Shown here piece after piece: positions 27,313-37,073 of a stretch of 64,000 bases of DNA. Origin of the DNA: CAVTND01 sp963735955. GTDB taxonomy: Bacteria > Pseudomonadota > Gammaproteobacteria > Burkholderiales > Burkholderiaceae_F. A model generated the notes under the pieces. The model had not been told where the DNA came from. It ran no database searches and saw nothing but the letters and a program-made list of their open reading frames with translations. The stretch covers positions 186,001 to 250,000 of the forward strand of contig CAVTND010000016.1 in the NCBI GenBank assembly GCA_963735955.1, written 5' to 3'. The translations under genes and the position numbers were made by a program. Position 1 is the stretch's first letter. Each line of letters begins with the position of its first letter.

Positions 27313-28334
27313 CGATCAAGCTTGCCATCAATGGCTACGGCCGCATCGGTCGCAACGTCCTGCGTGCGCACTATGAGGGTGGGAAGAAGCACGACATCCA
27401 GATCGTTGCGATCAATGACCTCGGCGATCCGAAGACCAATGCGCACCTGACGCAGTACGACACGGCGCACGGCAGGTTTCCAGGCCTCGTCACCGTTGAC
27501 GGCGATGCGATGGTGATTTCCGACGGCCGAACCGCGGGCGACCGGATCAAGGTGCTCGCCACGCGCAATCCGGCCGAACTGCCCTGGGGCGCGCTGGGCG
27601 TGGATGTGGTGCTGGAGTGCACCGGCCTCTTCACGACCAAGGAAAAGGCGTCGGCACATCTGAAGGCCGGCGCCAATAAGGTCATCATCTCGGCACCGGG
27701 CGGCAAGGACGTCGACGCGACGATCGTCTATGGCGTCAATCACGGGACCTTGAAGGCCGCACACACCGTGATCTCAAACGCCTCGTGCACGACGAATTGC
27801 CTGGCGCCGATGGTCAAGCCCTTGCACGACAAGATCGGAGTAGTCAGCGGCCTGATGACGACGATTCATGCCTACACCAACGACCAGGTCCTGACCGACG
27901 TCTATCACGAGGATCTGCGCCGCGCGCGCGCGGCTGCGCACAACATGATCCCGACCAAGACCGGGGCTGCCGCTGCGGTCGGACTGGTGCTGCCGGAACT
28001 GAACGGCAAGCTCGACGGCTTCGCGATCCGCGTGCCGACGATCAATGTGTCGATCGTCGATCTTTCCTTCATCGCGGCGCGTGACACCAGCGTCGACGAA
28101 GTCAACTCGATCATGAAGGCCGCAGCCGATGGAGAGTTGAAGGGCGTGCTCGGGGTCAACACCGATCCACTGGTTTCAAGCGACTTCAATCACGACCCTC
28201 GCTCGTCGATATTCGACGCCACCCTGACCAAGGTAGCGGGGCGCCTGGTCAAGGTCTCGAGCTGGTACGACAACGAATGGGGATTTTCGAACCGGATGCT
28301 CGACGTCGCGGTCGCGCTGATGAACGCGCGTTGA
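27309..28334 (+). CDS. gap: Glyceraldehyde-3-phosphate dehydrogenase, type I
   Basis: The 341-residue enzyme interconverts glyceraldehyde-3-phosphate and 1,3-bisphosphoglycerate. It begins TIKLAINGYGRIGRNVLRAH, the NAD-binding Rossmann motif. The active-site Cys is in SNASCTTNCLAPMVK, followed by TTIHAYTNDQVLTDVYHEDL and the C-terminal WYDNEWGFSNRMLD. Its ATG overlaps the tkt stop (ATGA), so tkt and gap are translationally coupled. The pgk gene, usually next, is separated here by a protease and a rhombosortase gene. Confidence 0.97.
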   Translation: MTIKLAINGYGRIGRNVLRAHYEGGKKHDIQIVAINDLGDPKTNAHLTQYDTAHGRFPGLVTVDGDAMVISDGRTAGDRIKVLATRNPAELPWGALGVDVVLECTGLFTTKEKASAHLKAGANKVIISAPGGKDVDATIVYGVNHGTLKAAHTVISNASCTTNCLAPMVKPLHDKIGVVSGLMTTIHAYTNDQVLTDVYHEDLRRARAAAHNMIPTKTGAAAAVGLVLPELNGKLDGFAIRVPTINVSIVDLSFIAARDTSVDEVNSIMKAAADGELKGVLGVNTDPLVSSDFNHDPRSSIFDATLTKVAGRLVKVSSWYDNEWGFSNRMLDVAVALMNAR

Positions 28335-28336
28335 GG

Positions 28337-28374
28337 TCCGGCGCTCAAATCCGGAGCTGGATTCCGGCGCCGGA
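28337..28374 (+). terminator. Hairpin after gap
   Basis: A nested inverted repeat begins right after the gap stop. The outer stem is TCCGGCGC (28337-28344) with GCGCCGGA (28367-28374); the inner stem is AATCC/GGATT. There is no T-run, so intrinsic termination is uncertain. Confidence 0.35.
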
Positions 28375-28613
28375 CACTGGACCTGCGCACTGAGTAATGC
28401 ATCGAATACCGTGATCACGGGCAGCCCGAACGACCGCGCTGTCCGTTTTCTCGTCTTGATATGTGACTGGAAAACGGCCCAATCTGAGCGAGCGGTACGC
28501 CGTTCGGGTGACGGTTGGTCGCAGGCCCTTCACGTAAGCTTGAATTGCTGTCGAGCGGTCTTCTGCGCCCCCTTGGCGCGCGCTGTTCTTGCAAGCTCGA
28601 TCTGGGAGTCGAA

Positions 28614-30929
28614 TTGAAACGTCCAGCCTTGGCCCTGTTCGGCGTGTCGCTGGTGGCCGCCGTCGCAGCCGGGTGGCCGCTGTCAGTCGCCTATTCGACG
28701 TCCCCGATGACAGCGAAGCAGGCGCGTCAGGCCGGCATGACGACGACGCGCAAGCAGCCAGAGCAACGGATAGACCGCCTGATTGTGAAGCTGCGCGCAC
28801 CGGCCGTCGACGATATGGCTCGACCGATGAGCGCAACGCGCGCCCAGGCACTGTCGAGCGCCGCCGGCATGAACATGAAATCGGTGCGCGCGCTCGCCGG
28901 CGGCTCGCATTTGATGAAACTTGATGCGCCGATGTCGCTGGCCGAGGCGCGGGTGGTGGCGGCACGCTTGGCAAGCGATCCGGCGATCGAATATGCCGAG
29001 CCGGACATCATGGTGAAGCGTCTCGCAGTTCCGAACGAGACCCGGTTCACACAGTGGCAGTGGAATCTCTTCGCTCCGGCCACGACCTTCAGCGCTGGCG
29101 GAAAGAGCGCGTCGGCAGCCGGCGGTGCCAACATGCCGCCGGCATGGGACCTGACGACCGGATCCTCTGCTGTCGTGGTCGCGGTCATCGATTCCGGCAT
29201 CACGAATCACACCGACCTCAACGGTGTTGCCAACGCGGACACCTACGTTCCTGCTGGTCGCTTTCTGCCGGGCTACGACTTTGTGTCGAGCGATGTCGGC
29301 GCTGCCGACATGCTGCCGTCAAATTTCGTCGCCAATGACGGCAACGGCCGCGATGCCGATCCCTCGGATCCGGGCGACTGGATCACAGCCGCTGACAAGA
29401 TCAACTACCCGAACAGTCTGTGCGCCGACGGCGTGGCTGGACAGTCGGACTCAACCTGGCATGGCACGCACATGGCTGGTTCCGTTGCCGCGACCGCGAA
29501 CAATGCCACCGGAATCGCCGGCGTTGGCTGGAATATCCGCGTGCTGCCAATCCGCGCTCTCGGCAAATGCGGCGGCAATTTGTCCGACATCGAAGAAGCG
29601 ATTCGATGGGCCGCTGGCCTTCCTGTTGCAGGTGTGCCGAACAATCCCAATCCGGCGCAGGTGATCAGCTTGAGCCTGGGAGGTGGCACTACCTGTGGTC
29701 CCACGATGCAGGCAGCGGTGACCGCCGCCACTGCCGCAGGTGCACTTGTAGTGGCGGCCACCGGCAACGAAGGTGACACAAGCATTATCTCGCCGGCGAA
29801 CTGCACGGACGCGATCGGCGTCACTGCACATACGATCAATGGAGAAAACGCGGATTACGCCAATGTCGGCGCTGGAACCGCCATCAGTGCGCCGGGCGGT
29901 GGCACGCCATCCCTGTTGGGCAACGGTGGTCCGACCGATGATGTGAACTGGGACGGCTACTACATACACTCGACAATCCTGTTTGGCGTCACCACGCCAA
30001 CCAGCGCAGGGACCGGCGGCAACGGCACCGGCCCGGCCTATGCTGGTTTCACCGGCACCAGTCCCGCGACTCCTCAGGTTGCGGGCGTGGCGGCGCTGCT
30101 GAAATCGGTGCTACCCGCCGCGACACCGGCGCAGATTCGTTCCTACCTGGTCACCAACGTTCGACCCTATCCGGCCGGTAGCGCCTGCGCCGCGGGCGGT
30201 GCGTTCGTAGGTATGTGCGGCTCGGGATTGCTCGACGCCAACCTCGCCCTGCTCGCGGCGGGACCCGAGGTCGCACCGACCGCGGCGGCCGGGGCCGATC
30301 AGGGCGCGCCTCCGGGATCGACGGTCAATCTCAACGGCAGTGCCAGCACCGCGTTCGCCGGCAAGACGATCGCGTCGTATCAGTGGACCCAGACCGCCGG
30401 CACGCCGACGGTTACGTTGGCGACGCCAAACGCAGTGACAACGACATTCACCGCACCGACGACCGGCACCTTGACGTTCCGCCTGCGGGTTACCGACAGC
30501 AATATGAAATTCGGCGACGATTTCGTCGTGGTGCGCTCGAATAACGCGCCGGTGCTGGCAGCGGCTGGCAATGTGAGCGCCGTCTCGGGCAGTGTCGTTA
30601 CTTTTTCCGTCACAGCCACGGATGCCGACGGCGACCCGCTGACCTTCGTCGCCACCACCGCTTCCACGGTTCCGCTGTCCGCGCTGTCGCCGACCGGCCA
30701 GTTCAGCTGGAACACACTCGGCGCTCCGGCCGGAACCTACCAGCTGACCTACTTCGCAACGGACACATTCAATCCGAGCGCAACGCAGACGGTGACGATC
30801 ACGCTGACGGCGCCGCCGACGGCTGCGAATCCGCCGTCATCGGGTGGTGGTGGCGCTCTGCCATTGGTGCAGTGGCTACTGATGCTCGTTCTGCTTGCGG
30901 TCGCGCGCATCCAGCGCCGCCCAAGCTAG
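28614..30929 (+). CDS. Secreted S8 (subtilisin-like) protease with GlyGly-CTERM sorting signal
   Basis: The start is TTG at 28614, chosen because GGGAG lies 8 bases upstream and a signal peptide (KRPALALFGVSLVAAVAAG) follows at once; this gives 771 residues. A propeptide-like inhibitor domain (about 50-135) precedes the catalytic domain. The triad is Asp193 (VVVAVIDSGI), His283 (STWHGTHMAG) and Ser483 (GFTGTSPATPQVAG). Two Ig/cadherin-like domains follow. The C-terminus is PPSSGGGGALP, then a hydrophobic helix and RIQRRPS, the GlyGly-CTERM pattern. The 3' end overlaps the convergent rhombosortase gene by 54 bp. Confidence 0.9.
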   Translation: MKRPALALFGVSLVAAVAAGWPLSVAYSTSPMTAKQARQAGMTTTRKQPEQRIDRLIVKLRAPAVDDMARPMSATRAQALSSAAGMNMKSVRALAGGSHLMKLDAPMSLAEARVVAARLASDPAIEYAEPDIMVKRLAVPNETRFTQWQWNLFAPATTFSAGGKSASAAGGANMPPAWDLTTGSSAVVVAVIDSGITNHTDLNGVANADTYVPAGRFLPGYDFVSSDVGAADMLPSNFVANDGNGRDADPSDPGDWITAADKINYPNSLCADGVAGQSDSTWHGTHMAGSVAATANNATGIAGVGWNIRVLPIRALGKCGGNLSDIEEAIRWAAGLPVAGVPNNPNPAQVISLSLGGGTTCGPTMQAAVTAATAAGALVVAATGNEGDTSIISPANCTDAIGVTAHTINGENADYANVGAGTAISAPGGGTPSLLGNGGPTDDVNWDGYYIHSTILFGVTTPTSAGTGGNGTGPAYAGFTGTSPATPQVAGVAALLKSVLPAATPAQIRSYLVTNVRPYPAGSACAAGGAFVGMCGSGLLDANLALLAAGPEVAPTAAAGADQGAPPGSTVNLNGSASTAFAGKTIASYQWTQTAGTPTVTLATPNAVTTTFTAPTTGTLTFRLRVTDSNMKFGDDFVVVRSNNAPVLAAAGNVSAVSGSVVTFSVTATDADGDPLTFVATTASTVPLSALSPTGQFSWNTLGAPAGTYQLTYFATDTFNPSATQTVTITLTAPPTAANPPSSGGGGALPLVQWLLMLVLLAVARIQRRPS

Positions 30930-31553
30930 ACCCAGTAAGGTCCCGCAGGCGGCACCAAGCAGGTGCGCCTGCGGCACTACCGAAGCTCCGAGCCAGTCGG
31001 CGTAGGGCAAATCGGCGCCCGGCCACTCCAGGGCGATCTTGATCCAGCCGCCAACTAACAGAGCGGCCGGCAGCCACAGTGCACGCAGGGTACGCGGGCG
31101 CGCTCCGATGAGCCACACGGTCGCACCGGCAAAGAAAAGTCCGTGCAGGGCACCTGACAGTCCCCGATACCACTCGATTGCAGGCCAAGCCATGGCCAGC
31201 CCGGCGCTGATCGCCAGCGCGGTGACCAGCAGAGCAATCAACTGTCTTGAATTTGAAAGATCCGGTGCGAACAGGCGAGCCACCACGACCCAGGCCGCAC
31301 CATTGATCAAGGCATGCGGCCAACTGATGTGAATCACGTGGCCGGAAATCCAGCGCCACGGCTGCGTTGCCCCCATTGAGTGGCGGTACTCCAGTGCGCC
31401 GCCAAGCGGCAATGCCTGCAGCAGCAGGATCAGTGCCGCGCCCGCCAGCGCCACGCGCTCGGCGACAGACAGCGAGTACCAATGCGCAGAATCAGGGCCG
31501 CGAAGCATCTCGGCTCGTATAATGCCCAACTCCTGTCGCGGCGCGTGATTCAT
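30876..31553 (-). CDS. Rhombosortase (rhomboid-family GlyGly-CTERM processing protease)
   Basis: This 225-residue inner-membrane protein has about six hydrophobic helices and the rhomboid/rhombosortase pattern. It shows WRWISGHVIHISWPHALING in the second helix region, the nucleophile Ser133 in YRGLSGALHGLFFAG, and the catalytic His197 in PQAHLLGAACGTLLGLAWA. Rhombosortases cleave GlyGly-CTERM proteins for surface release or anchoring. The obvious substrate is the convergent subtilase whose 3' end overlaps this gene. ATG 31553 is used; 31508 is an alternative. Confidence 0.88.
   Translation of the reverse strand: MNHAPRQELGIIRAEMLRGPDSAHWYSLSVAERVALAGAALILLLQALPLGGALEYRHSMGATQPWRWISGHVIHISWPHALINGAAWVVVARLFAPDLSNSRQLIALLVTALAISAGLAMAWPAIEWYRGLSGALHGLFFAGATVWLIGARPRTLRALWLPAALLVGGWIKIALEWPGADLPYADWLGASVVPQAHLLGAACGTLLGLAWAALDARDRKQNEHQ
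31518..31523 (+). promoter_or_regulatory. Candidate -10 element for pgk
   Basis: TATAAT, a consensus -10, lies 86 bp before the pgk ATG, inside the 5' end of the divergent rhombosortase gene. No strong -35 is visible. Confidence 0.5.
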
Positions 31554-31608
31554 TCAGACCCACAGCGCACTTCAGGAGAACCCCCGCTAAGCCTTATCAA
31601 ATCCCGCG

Positions 31609-32835
31609 ATGCACGTCATCACTCTTGAGCAACTCGCGTCGACCGGTCGTTTGTCCGGCCTGCGCGTTTTCATCCGGGCTGATCTCAACGTGCCGTTCGA
31701 TGAGGCCGGCCGTATCAGTGAAGACACACGGATCCGCGGGTCGGTCCGGGGCATCAAGATGGCACTGGATGCCGGTGCTGCGGTCATGGTCACCTCGCAC
31801 CTGGGCCGACCGACCGAGGGCAATCTGCGCCCCGAGGACTCGCTGGCACGTGTCGCACCGCGTCTCAGTGAGTTGCTGGGGCGACCCGTACCGCTGCTCA
31901 CGAACTGGGTCGATGGCGTGAAGCTCGCGCCGGGCGAGTTGGTCCTGCTGGAAAACTGCCGCGGCAATCCAGGCGAGAAAAAGGACAGCGACGCACTGGC
32001 CCGCAAACTGGCGCAGCTCGCCGATGTCTATGTCAACGACGCCTTTGGCGCAGCGCATCGGGCCGAAGCAACGACGCATGGCATGGCGAAATACGCGCCG
32101 GTCGCTTGCGCCGGACCACTGATGGCAGCGGAGATCGATGCGCTTGGTCGTGCGTTCGAAAATCCCCGACGTCCGCTGGTGGCGATCGTCGCCGGTTCCA
32201 AAGTGTCGACCAAGCTCACTCTGCTCGACAATCTGGCACAACGAGTGGACCGACTGATCGTCGGCGGCGGCATTGCCAATACCTTCCTGCTGGCGCAGGG
32301 CTTCCCGATCGGCGCTTCACTGGCGGAGCCCAATCTGGTGTTCGAGTGCCGCAGGGTTCTGGCAACCCTGGCGTCCAAGGGCGCGACCCTGCCACTGCCG
32401 ATCGATGTCGCCGTGGCGCGAGAGTTCTCTCCGCTTGCGGCCGCTACCGTAAGACGTGCCGACGACGTGCGCGATGGAGAGATGATTCTCGACATCGGGC
32501 CACAGACCTCGCTCGCACTCGCAAACATTCTGCACGACGCAGGCACGATCATCTGGAACGGACCGATCGGCGTGTTCGAGTTCGACGCGTTTGCCGACGG
32601 CACACATACCATGGCATTGGCGATCGCCGAGGCCACTGCACGGGGCGCATTTTCGGTTGCCGGCGGTGGGGACACCCTGGCCGCGATCGCGAAGTACAAG
32701 CTCGCCGATCGCATCAGCTATATCTCGACCGGGGGCGGCGCCTTTCTGGAGTTTCTGGAAGGCAAGACCCTGCCCGCCATTGCGGTGCTGGAATCACGGG
32801 CCGAAGCACCGTCCACTATGGCGGCCACTCAATGA
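31609..32835 (+). CDS. pgk: Phosphoglycerate kinase
   Basis: PGK transfers phosphate between 1,3-bisphosphoglycerate and ADP. The 408-residue protein shows FIRADLNVPFDEAGRI, VTSHLGRPTEG, LLENCRGNPGE, YVNDAFGAAHRAEATTHGMA, KVSTKLTLLDNL and the C-terminal FSVAGGGDTLAAIAKY with YISTGGGAFLEFLEGK. The conserved Arg of LLEN-[VC]-R-[FG] is present. Its stop overlaps the next gene's ATG by four bases. Confidence 0.97.
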   Translation: MHVITLEQLASTGRLSGLRVFIRADLNVPFDEAGRISEDTRIRGSVRGIKMALDAGAAVMVTSHLGRPTEGNLRPEDSLARVAPRLSELLGRPVPLLTNWVDGVKLAPGELVLLENCRGNPGEKKDSDALARKLAQLADVYVNDAFGAAHRAEATTHGMAKYAPVACAGPLMAAEIDALGRAFENPRRPLVAIVAGSKVSTKLTLLDNLAQRVDRLIVGGGIANTFLLAQGFPIGASLAEPNLVFECRRVLATLASKGATLPLPIDVAVAREFSPLAAATVRRADDVRDGEMILDIGPQTSLALANILHDAGTIIWNGPIGVFEFDAFADGTHTMALAIAEATARGAFSVAGGGDTLAAIAKYKLADRISYISTGGGAFLEFLEGKTLPAIAVLESRAEAPSTMAATQ

Positions 32836-33267
32836 GCGGCTTTCGTGTTCTGGGACTCGATCATGTACACATTTACGTGCGCGATCGCGCCGCGGCGGCG
32901 CGCTGGTATGGCACGGTGCTTGGGCTCAGACGCGATGCGCGTTTCGCCGCGTGGTCACGCGAAGCCGGCGGCCCCTTGACCCTGACCGCAGCTGACGGAC
33001 TCGACGCATGTCGCTCTGTTCGAGGACGACAAGCGCGCCGGCCGCGGCACGGCCGTTGCGTTGCGCGTCGACGGCAAGTCCTTTCTCGCTTTCGCGCGCC
33101 GCAATTCGAAGACGCCGCTCTACGACAAACGGCGCCAGCCGGCCGCGCCGCGACTGCAGGATCATCAGCTTTCTCTGTCCTTGTACTTCAATGATCCCGA
33201 CGGCAATCCGATCGAGGTCACAACCTACGACCACGAACTGGCGCGGCTGCGCCTCAGCAGAGACTGA
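32832..33267 (+). CDS. VOC-family (glyoxalase/dioxygenase fold) protein (frameshifted here)
   Basis: ATG 32832 opens LGLDHVHIYVRDRAAAARWY, the first VOC metal-ligand strand, then GTVLGLRRD. One extra base near 33000 shifts the frame, and the rest reads STHVALFEDDKRAGRGTAVA, followed later by SLYFNDPDGNPIEVTTYDHE, the second VOC half with its terminal Glu ligand. Corrected length is about 144 residues. The substrate is unknown. It is coupled to pgk by an ATGA overlap. Confidence 0.85.
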
Positions 33268-33289
33268 GATGACGACCCCCACGCTCACT

Positions 33290-33412
33290 TCGTTCGCTGC
33301 CCCCCAAGGGGGCGCTCAGTCGGCTTGGAGAGCTGAGGCCGGACACGGACAGTCCCTGCGGACTGTCTGTGCCTGCCGAAGGCCATCGGCCTCTGGCCGA
33401 TGGCGGCCCGGC
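33290..33412 (+). repeat. Dispersed hairpin repeat, copy 2, immediately before pyk
   Basis: The core 33333-33412 matches the minus strand of 9881-9962. It has two hairpins: an 11-bp stem (33345-33355 with 33360-33370, one G-T pair) and a perfect 10-bp stem (33382-33391 with 33395-33404, loop TCT). The left flank from about 33290 (CACTTCGTTCGCTGCCCCCC) resembles the B segment of copy 1 more loosely. It ends 10 bp before the pyk ATG. Confidence 0.85.
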
Positions 33413-33422
33413 GCCGACTGAG

Positions 33423-34880
<1,458 letters not shown>

Positions 34881-34912
34881 CTTTGAAAAACGAAAGCTGA
34901 ACGGAGGAAACG

Positions 34913-35977
34913 ATGGCGCTGGTTTCAATGCGTCAGTTGCTGGACCACGCGGCCGAGAGTGGCTACGGCGTGCCGGCCTTCAACGTCAACAATCTCGAGC
35001 AGGTGCAGGCCATCATGGAGGCCGCTGCCGAAGTGTATGCGCCGGTCATCATGCAGGCCTCGGCTGGTGCGCGGAAATACGCCGGCGAGAAATTCCTCAA
35101 GCACCTGATCGAAGCGGCGATTGAAAGCCATCCTGAAATTCCGGTGGCGATGCACCAGGATCACGGCGCTTCGCCCGCGGTGTGCGAAAGCGCGATGCGC
35201 TTGGGATTCTCGTCGGTGATGATGGACGGCTCGCTGCGCGAGGACGGCAAGACAGTGGCCGACTACGACTACAACTGGCAGGTCACGCGCAAGGTGGTCG
35301 ACCTGGCGCATGCGCAGGGCGTCAGCGTCGAGGGCGAACTGGGCTGCCTGGGATCACTTGAAACCATGCGCGGCGACAAGGAAGACGGCCATGGTGCCGA
35401 GGTCACGATGACGCGCGAAATGCTGCTGACTGACCCCGACCAGGCGGCTGATTTTGTCCGCCGCACCCAGCTCGATGCGCTCGCGATCGCGATCGGCACC
35501 AGCCACGGCGCCTACAAGTTCACGCGCAAGCCCACCGGCGACATCCTGGCGATCGAGCGGATCAAGGAGATCCACCGCCGCATTCCGAACACCCATCTGG
35601 TTATGCACGGCTCGTCGAGCGTGCCGCAGGACCTGCTCGAGCAGATCCGTTCCTATGGCGGGCAGATGAAGGAAACCTACGGTGTGCCGGTCGAGGAAAT
35701 CCAGGAAGCGATCAAGCACGGAGTGCGCAAGGTCAATATCGACACCGACATCCGGCTGGCGATGACCGCAGCGATCCGCAAATTCCTGTTCGAAAATCCC
35801 TCGCACTTCGACCCGCGCGACTACCTCAAGCCCGCACGCGCGGCGGCCAGGGCGATCTGCAAGCAGCGCTACCTCGAGTTCGGCTGCGAGGGCCAGGCGG
35901 GCCGGATCAAGCCGCTGCCCCTGGAAACCGTCGCGCACCGATACACGACGGGCGAGCTGTCGCAGCACGTGCATTAG
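34913..35977 (+). CDS. fba: Class II fructose-bisphosphate aldolase (Calvin-cycle subtype)
   Basis: This 354-residue Zn2+-dependent aldolase interconverts fructose-1,6-bisphosphate and triose phosphates. It starts ALVSMRQLLDHAAESGYGVP, with FNVNNLEQVQAIMEAA, the metal ligand segment VAMHQDHGASPAVCE, and the glycine-rich AIGTSHGAYKFTRKP, then LVMHGSSSVPQDLL. Length and LVSMRQLLDHAAE match the long class IIB/CbbA-type forms. It closes the glycolytic series with a spacing of 32 bp to pyk. A palindromic region follows its stop. Confidence 0.96.
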   Translation: MALVSMRQLLDHAAESGYGVPAFNVNNLEQVQAIMEAAAEVYAPVIMQASAGARKYAGEKFLKHLIEAAIESHPEIPVAMHQDHGASPAVCESAMRLGFSSVMMDGSLREDGKTVADYDYNWQVTRKVVDLAHAQGVSVEGELGCLGSLETMRGDKEDGHGAEVTMTREMLLTDPDQAADFVRRTQLDALAIAIGTSHGAYKFTRKPTGDILAIERIKEIHRRIPNTHLVMHGSSSVPQDLLEQIRSYGGQMKETYGVPVEEIQEAIKHGVRKVNIDTDIRLAMTAAIRKFLFENPSHFDPRDYLKPARAAARAICKQRYLEFGCEGQAGRIKPLPLETVAHRYTTGELSQHVH

Positions 35978-35981
35978 GCGT

Positions 35982-36034
35982 CGCGGTCCTCGCGTACGCG
36001 ATTGCTGCGCAATCGCACGTGCACTCGGACCGCG
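35982..36034. terminator. Nested inverted repeat between convergent fba and Bug-receptor genes
   Basis: The outer stem CGCGGTCC (35982-35989) pairs with GGACCGCG (36027-36034). The inner stem GCGATTGC (35998-36005) pairs with GCAATCGC (36009-36016) across a 3-base loop. It lies exactly between two convergent genes, where a bidirectional terminator is expected, but lacks T-runs. Confidence 0.4.
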
Positions 36035-36041
36035 GCGCTCC

Positions 36042-37008
36042 TTACATGCTTCCCTTTAAACCGAGCCGCTCGACCGTGCCGCGTTCGTCCTCCCAGCTTT
36101 GGCGTGCGAACTTCGAGTAATCCTCCGGATTCATGTAGATCACCGGCTGATCGAATCGTTCGAGCATCGAGATGACCTTGGGATCGTCGAGCGCCTTGCG
36201 AAAGGCATCGTGCAGTATTCGCACGGTCGAGGGATCCATGCCGGCCGGGACCGGCGAGCCCGAACGGCGAGTCAGAAATCGTCGCGTAACCAAGCTCGGC
36301 CAGCGTCGGCACATCGGGCCATTTCTTGGTGCGCTTTGAGCCGAAGGTCGCCAGCAGGCGCAGCTTGCCGGACTCGACGTGCGGCGCCCAGCCGGTTGAA
36401 TCGCTGGCCGACATGATGTGTCCGCCGAGCACGGCCACCATCAGATCCGCGCTGCCCTTGTACGGCACGTGTGTCAGCTTGATGCCAGCTCTTTGCGCGA
36501 ATTCCTCCATCGCAAGATGCGGAGTGGTGCCGGTGCCAGTCGAACCGTAGTCGATCTTGCCCGGGTCTTTCTTCGCGTCGTCGACGTAGTCCTTCAGGGT
36601 TTTCCACGGCGAGCTGGCCGGCACCACCAGACCGAAGGTGTAGCCGGTGAGATTGATGATGTAGGTGTAGTCCTTGATCGGATCGAGTTGCGGAACCTTC
36701 TGCATGTGCGGGATGCGAAACACACCGAGCGGCATCTGCGAAAGAGTGTAGCCATCGGGCTTGGCTGACTTGAGCGCAAGCGGCGCAAGCGTTCCGCCGG
36801 CACCGGGCTTGTTCTCGACTACAACCGCCTGCTTCAATTCGCGCGATGCCGCTTCGGCGAAGGCGCGAAATACCTGATCCGTCGGGCCGCCCGCCGGAAA
36901 CGCGCAGAAAAGCGTGACCGCCTTCGATGGAAAGGTCTGCGCGCAAGCAATGCCGTGTGGCAGGGTCACGGCTGCTCCTGCGGCAATCAATAGGGTGCGC
37001 CGTTCCAT
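36042..37008 (-). CDS. Bug/TctC-family periplasmic solute-binding protein (frameshifted here)
   Basis: The protein starts MERRTLLIAAGAAVTLPHG with a signal peptide. The mature part has FPSKAVTLFCAFPAGGPTDQ, VVENKPGAGGTLAPLALKSA and FGLVVPASSPWKTLKDYVDD, all typical of the tripartite tricarboxylate receptor family. One extra G near 36254 breaks the frame; the true C-terminus is PAGMDPSTVRILHDAFRKAL and later WEDERGTVERLGLKGSM. Corrected length is about 321 residues. No tctA/tctB membrane genes are near, as is common for the many orphan Bug proteins of Burkholderiales. Confidence 0.9.
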
Positions 37009-37073
37009 ACCTTCTCCTGGGGTTCGTTGAATCCCTTGTTGAATCTCGTGCGCGGAATTGCGATTCCGGCTAT

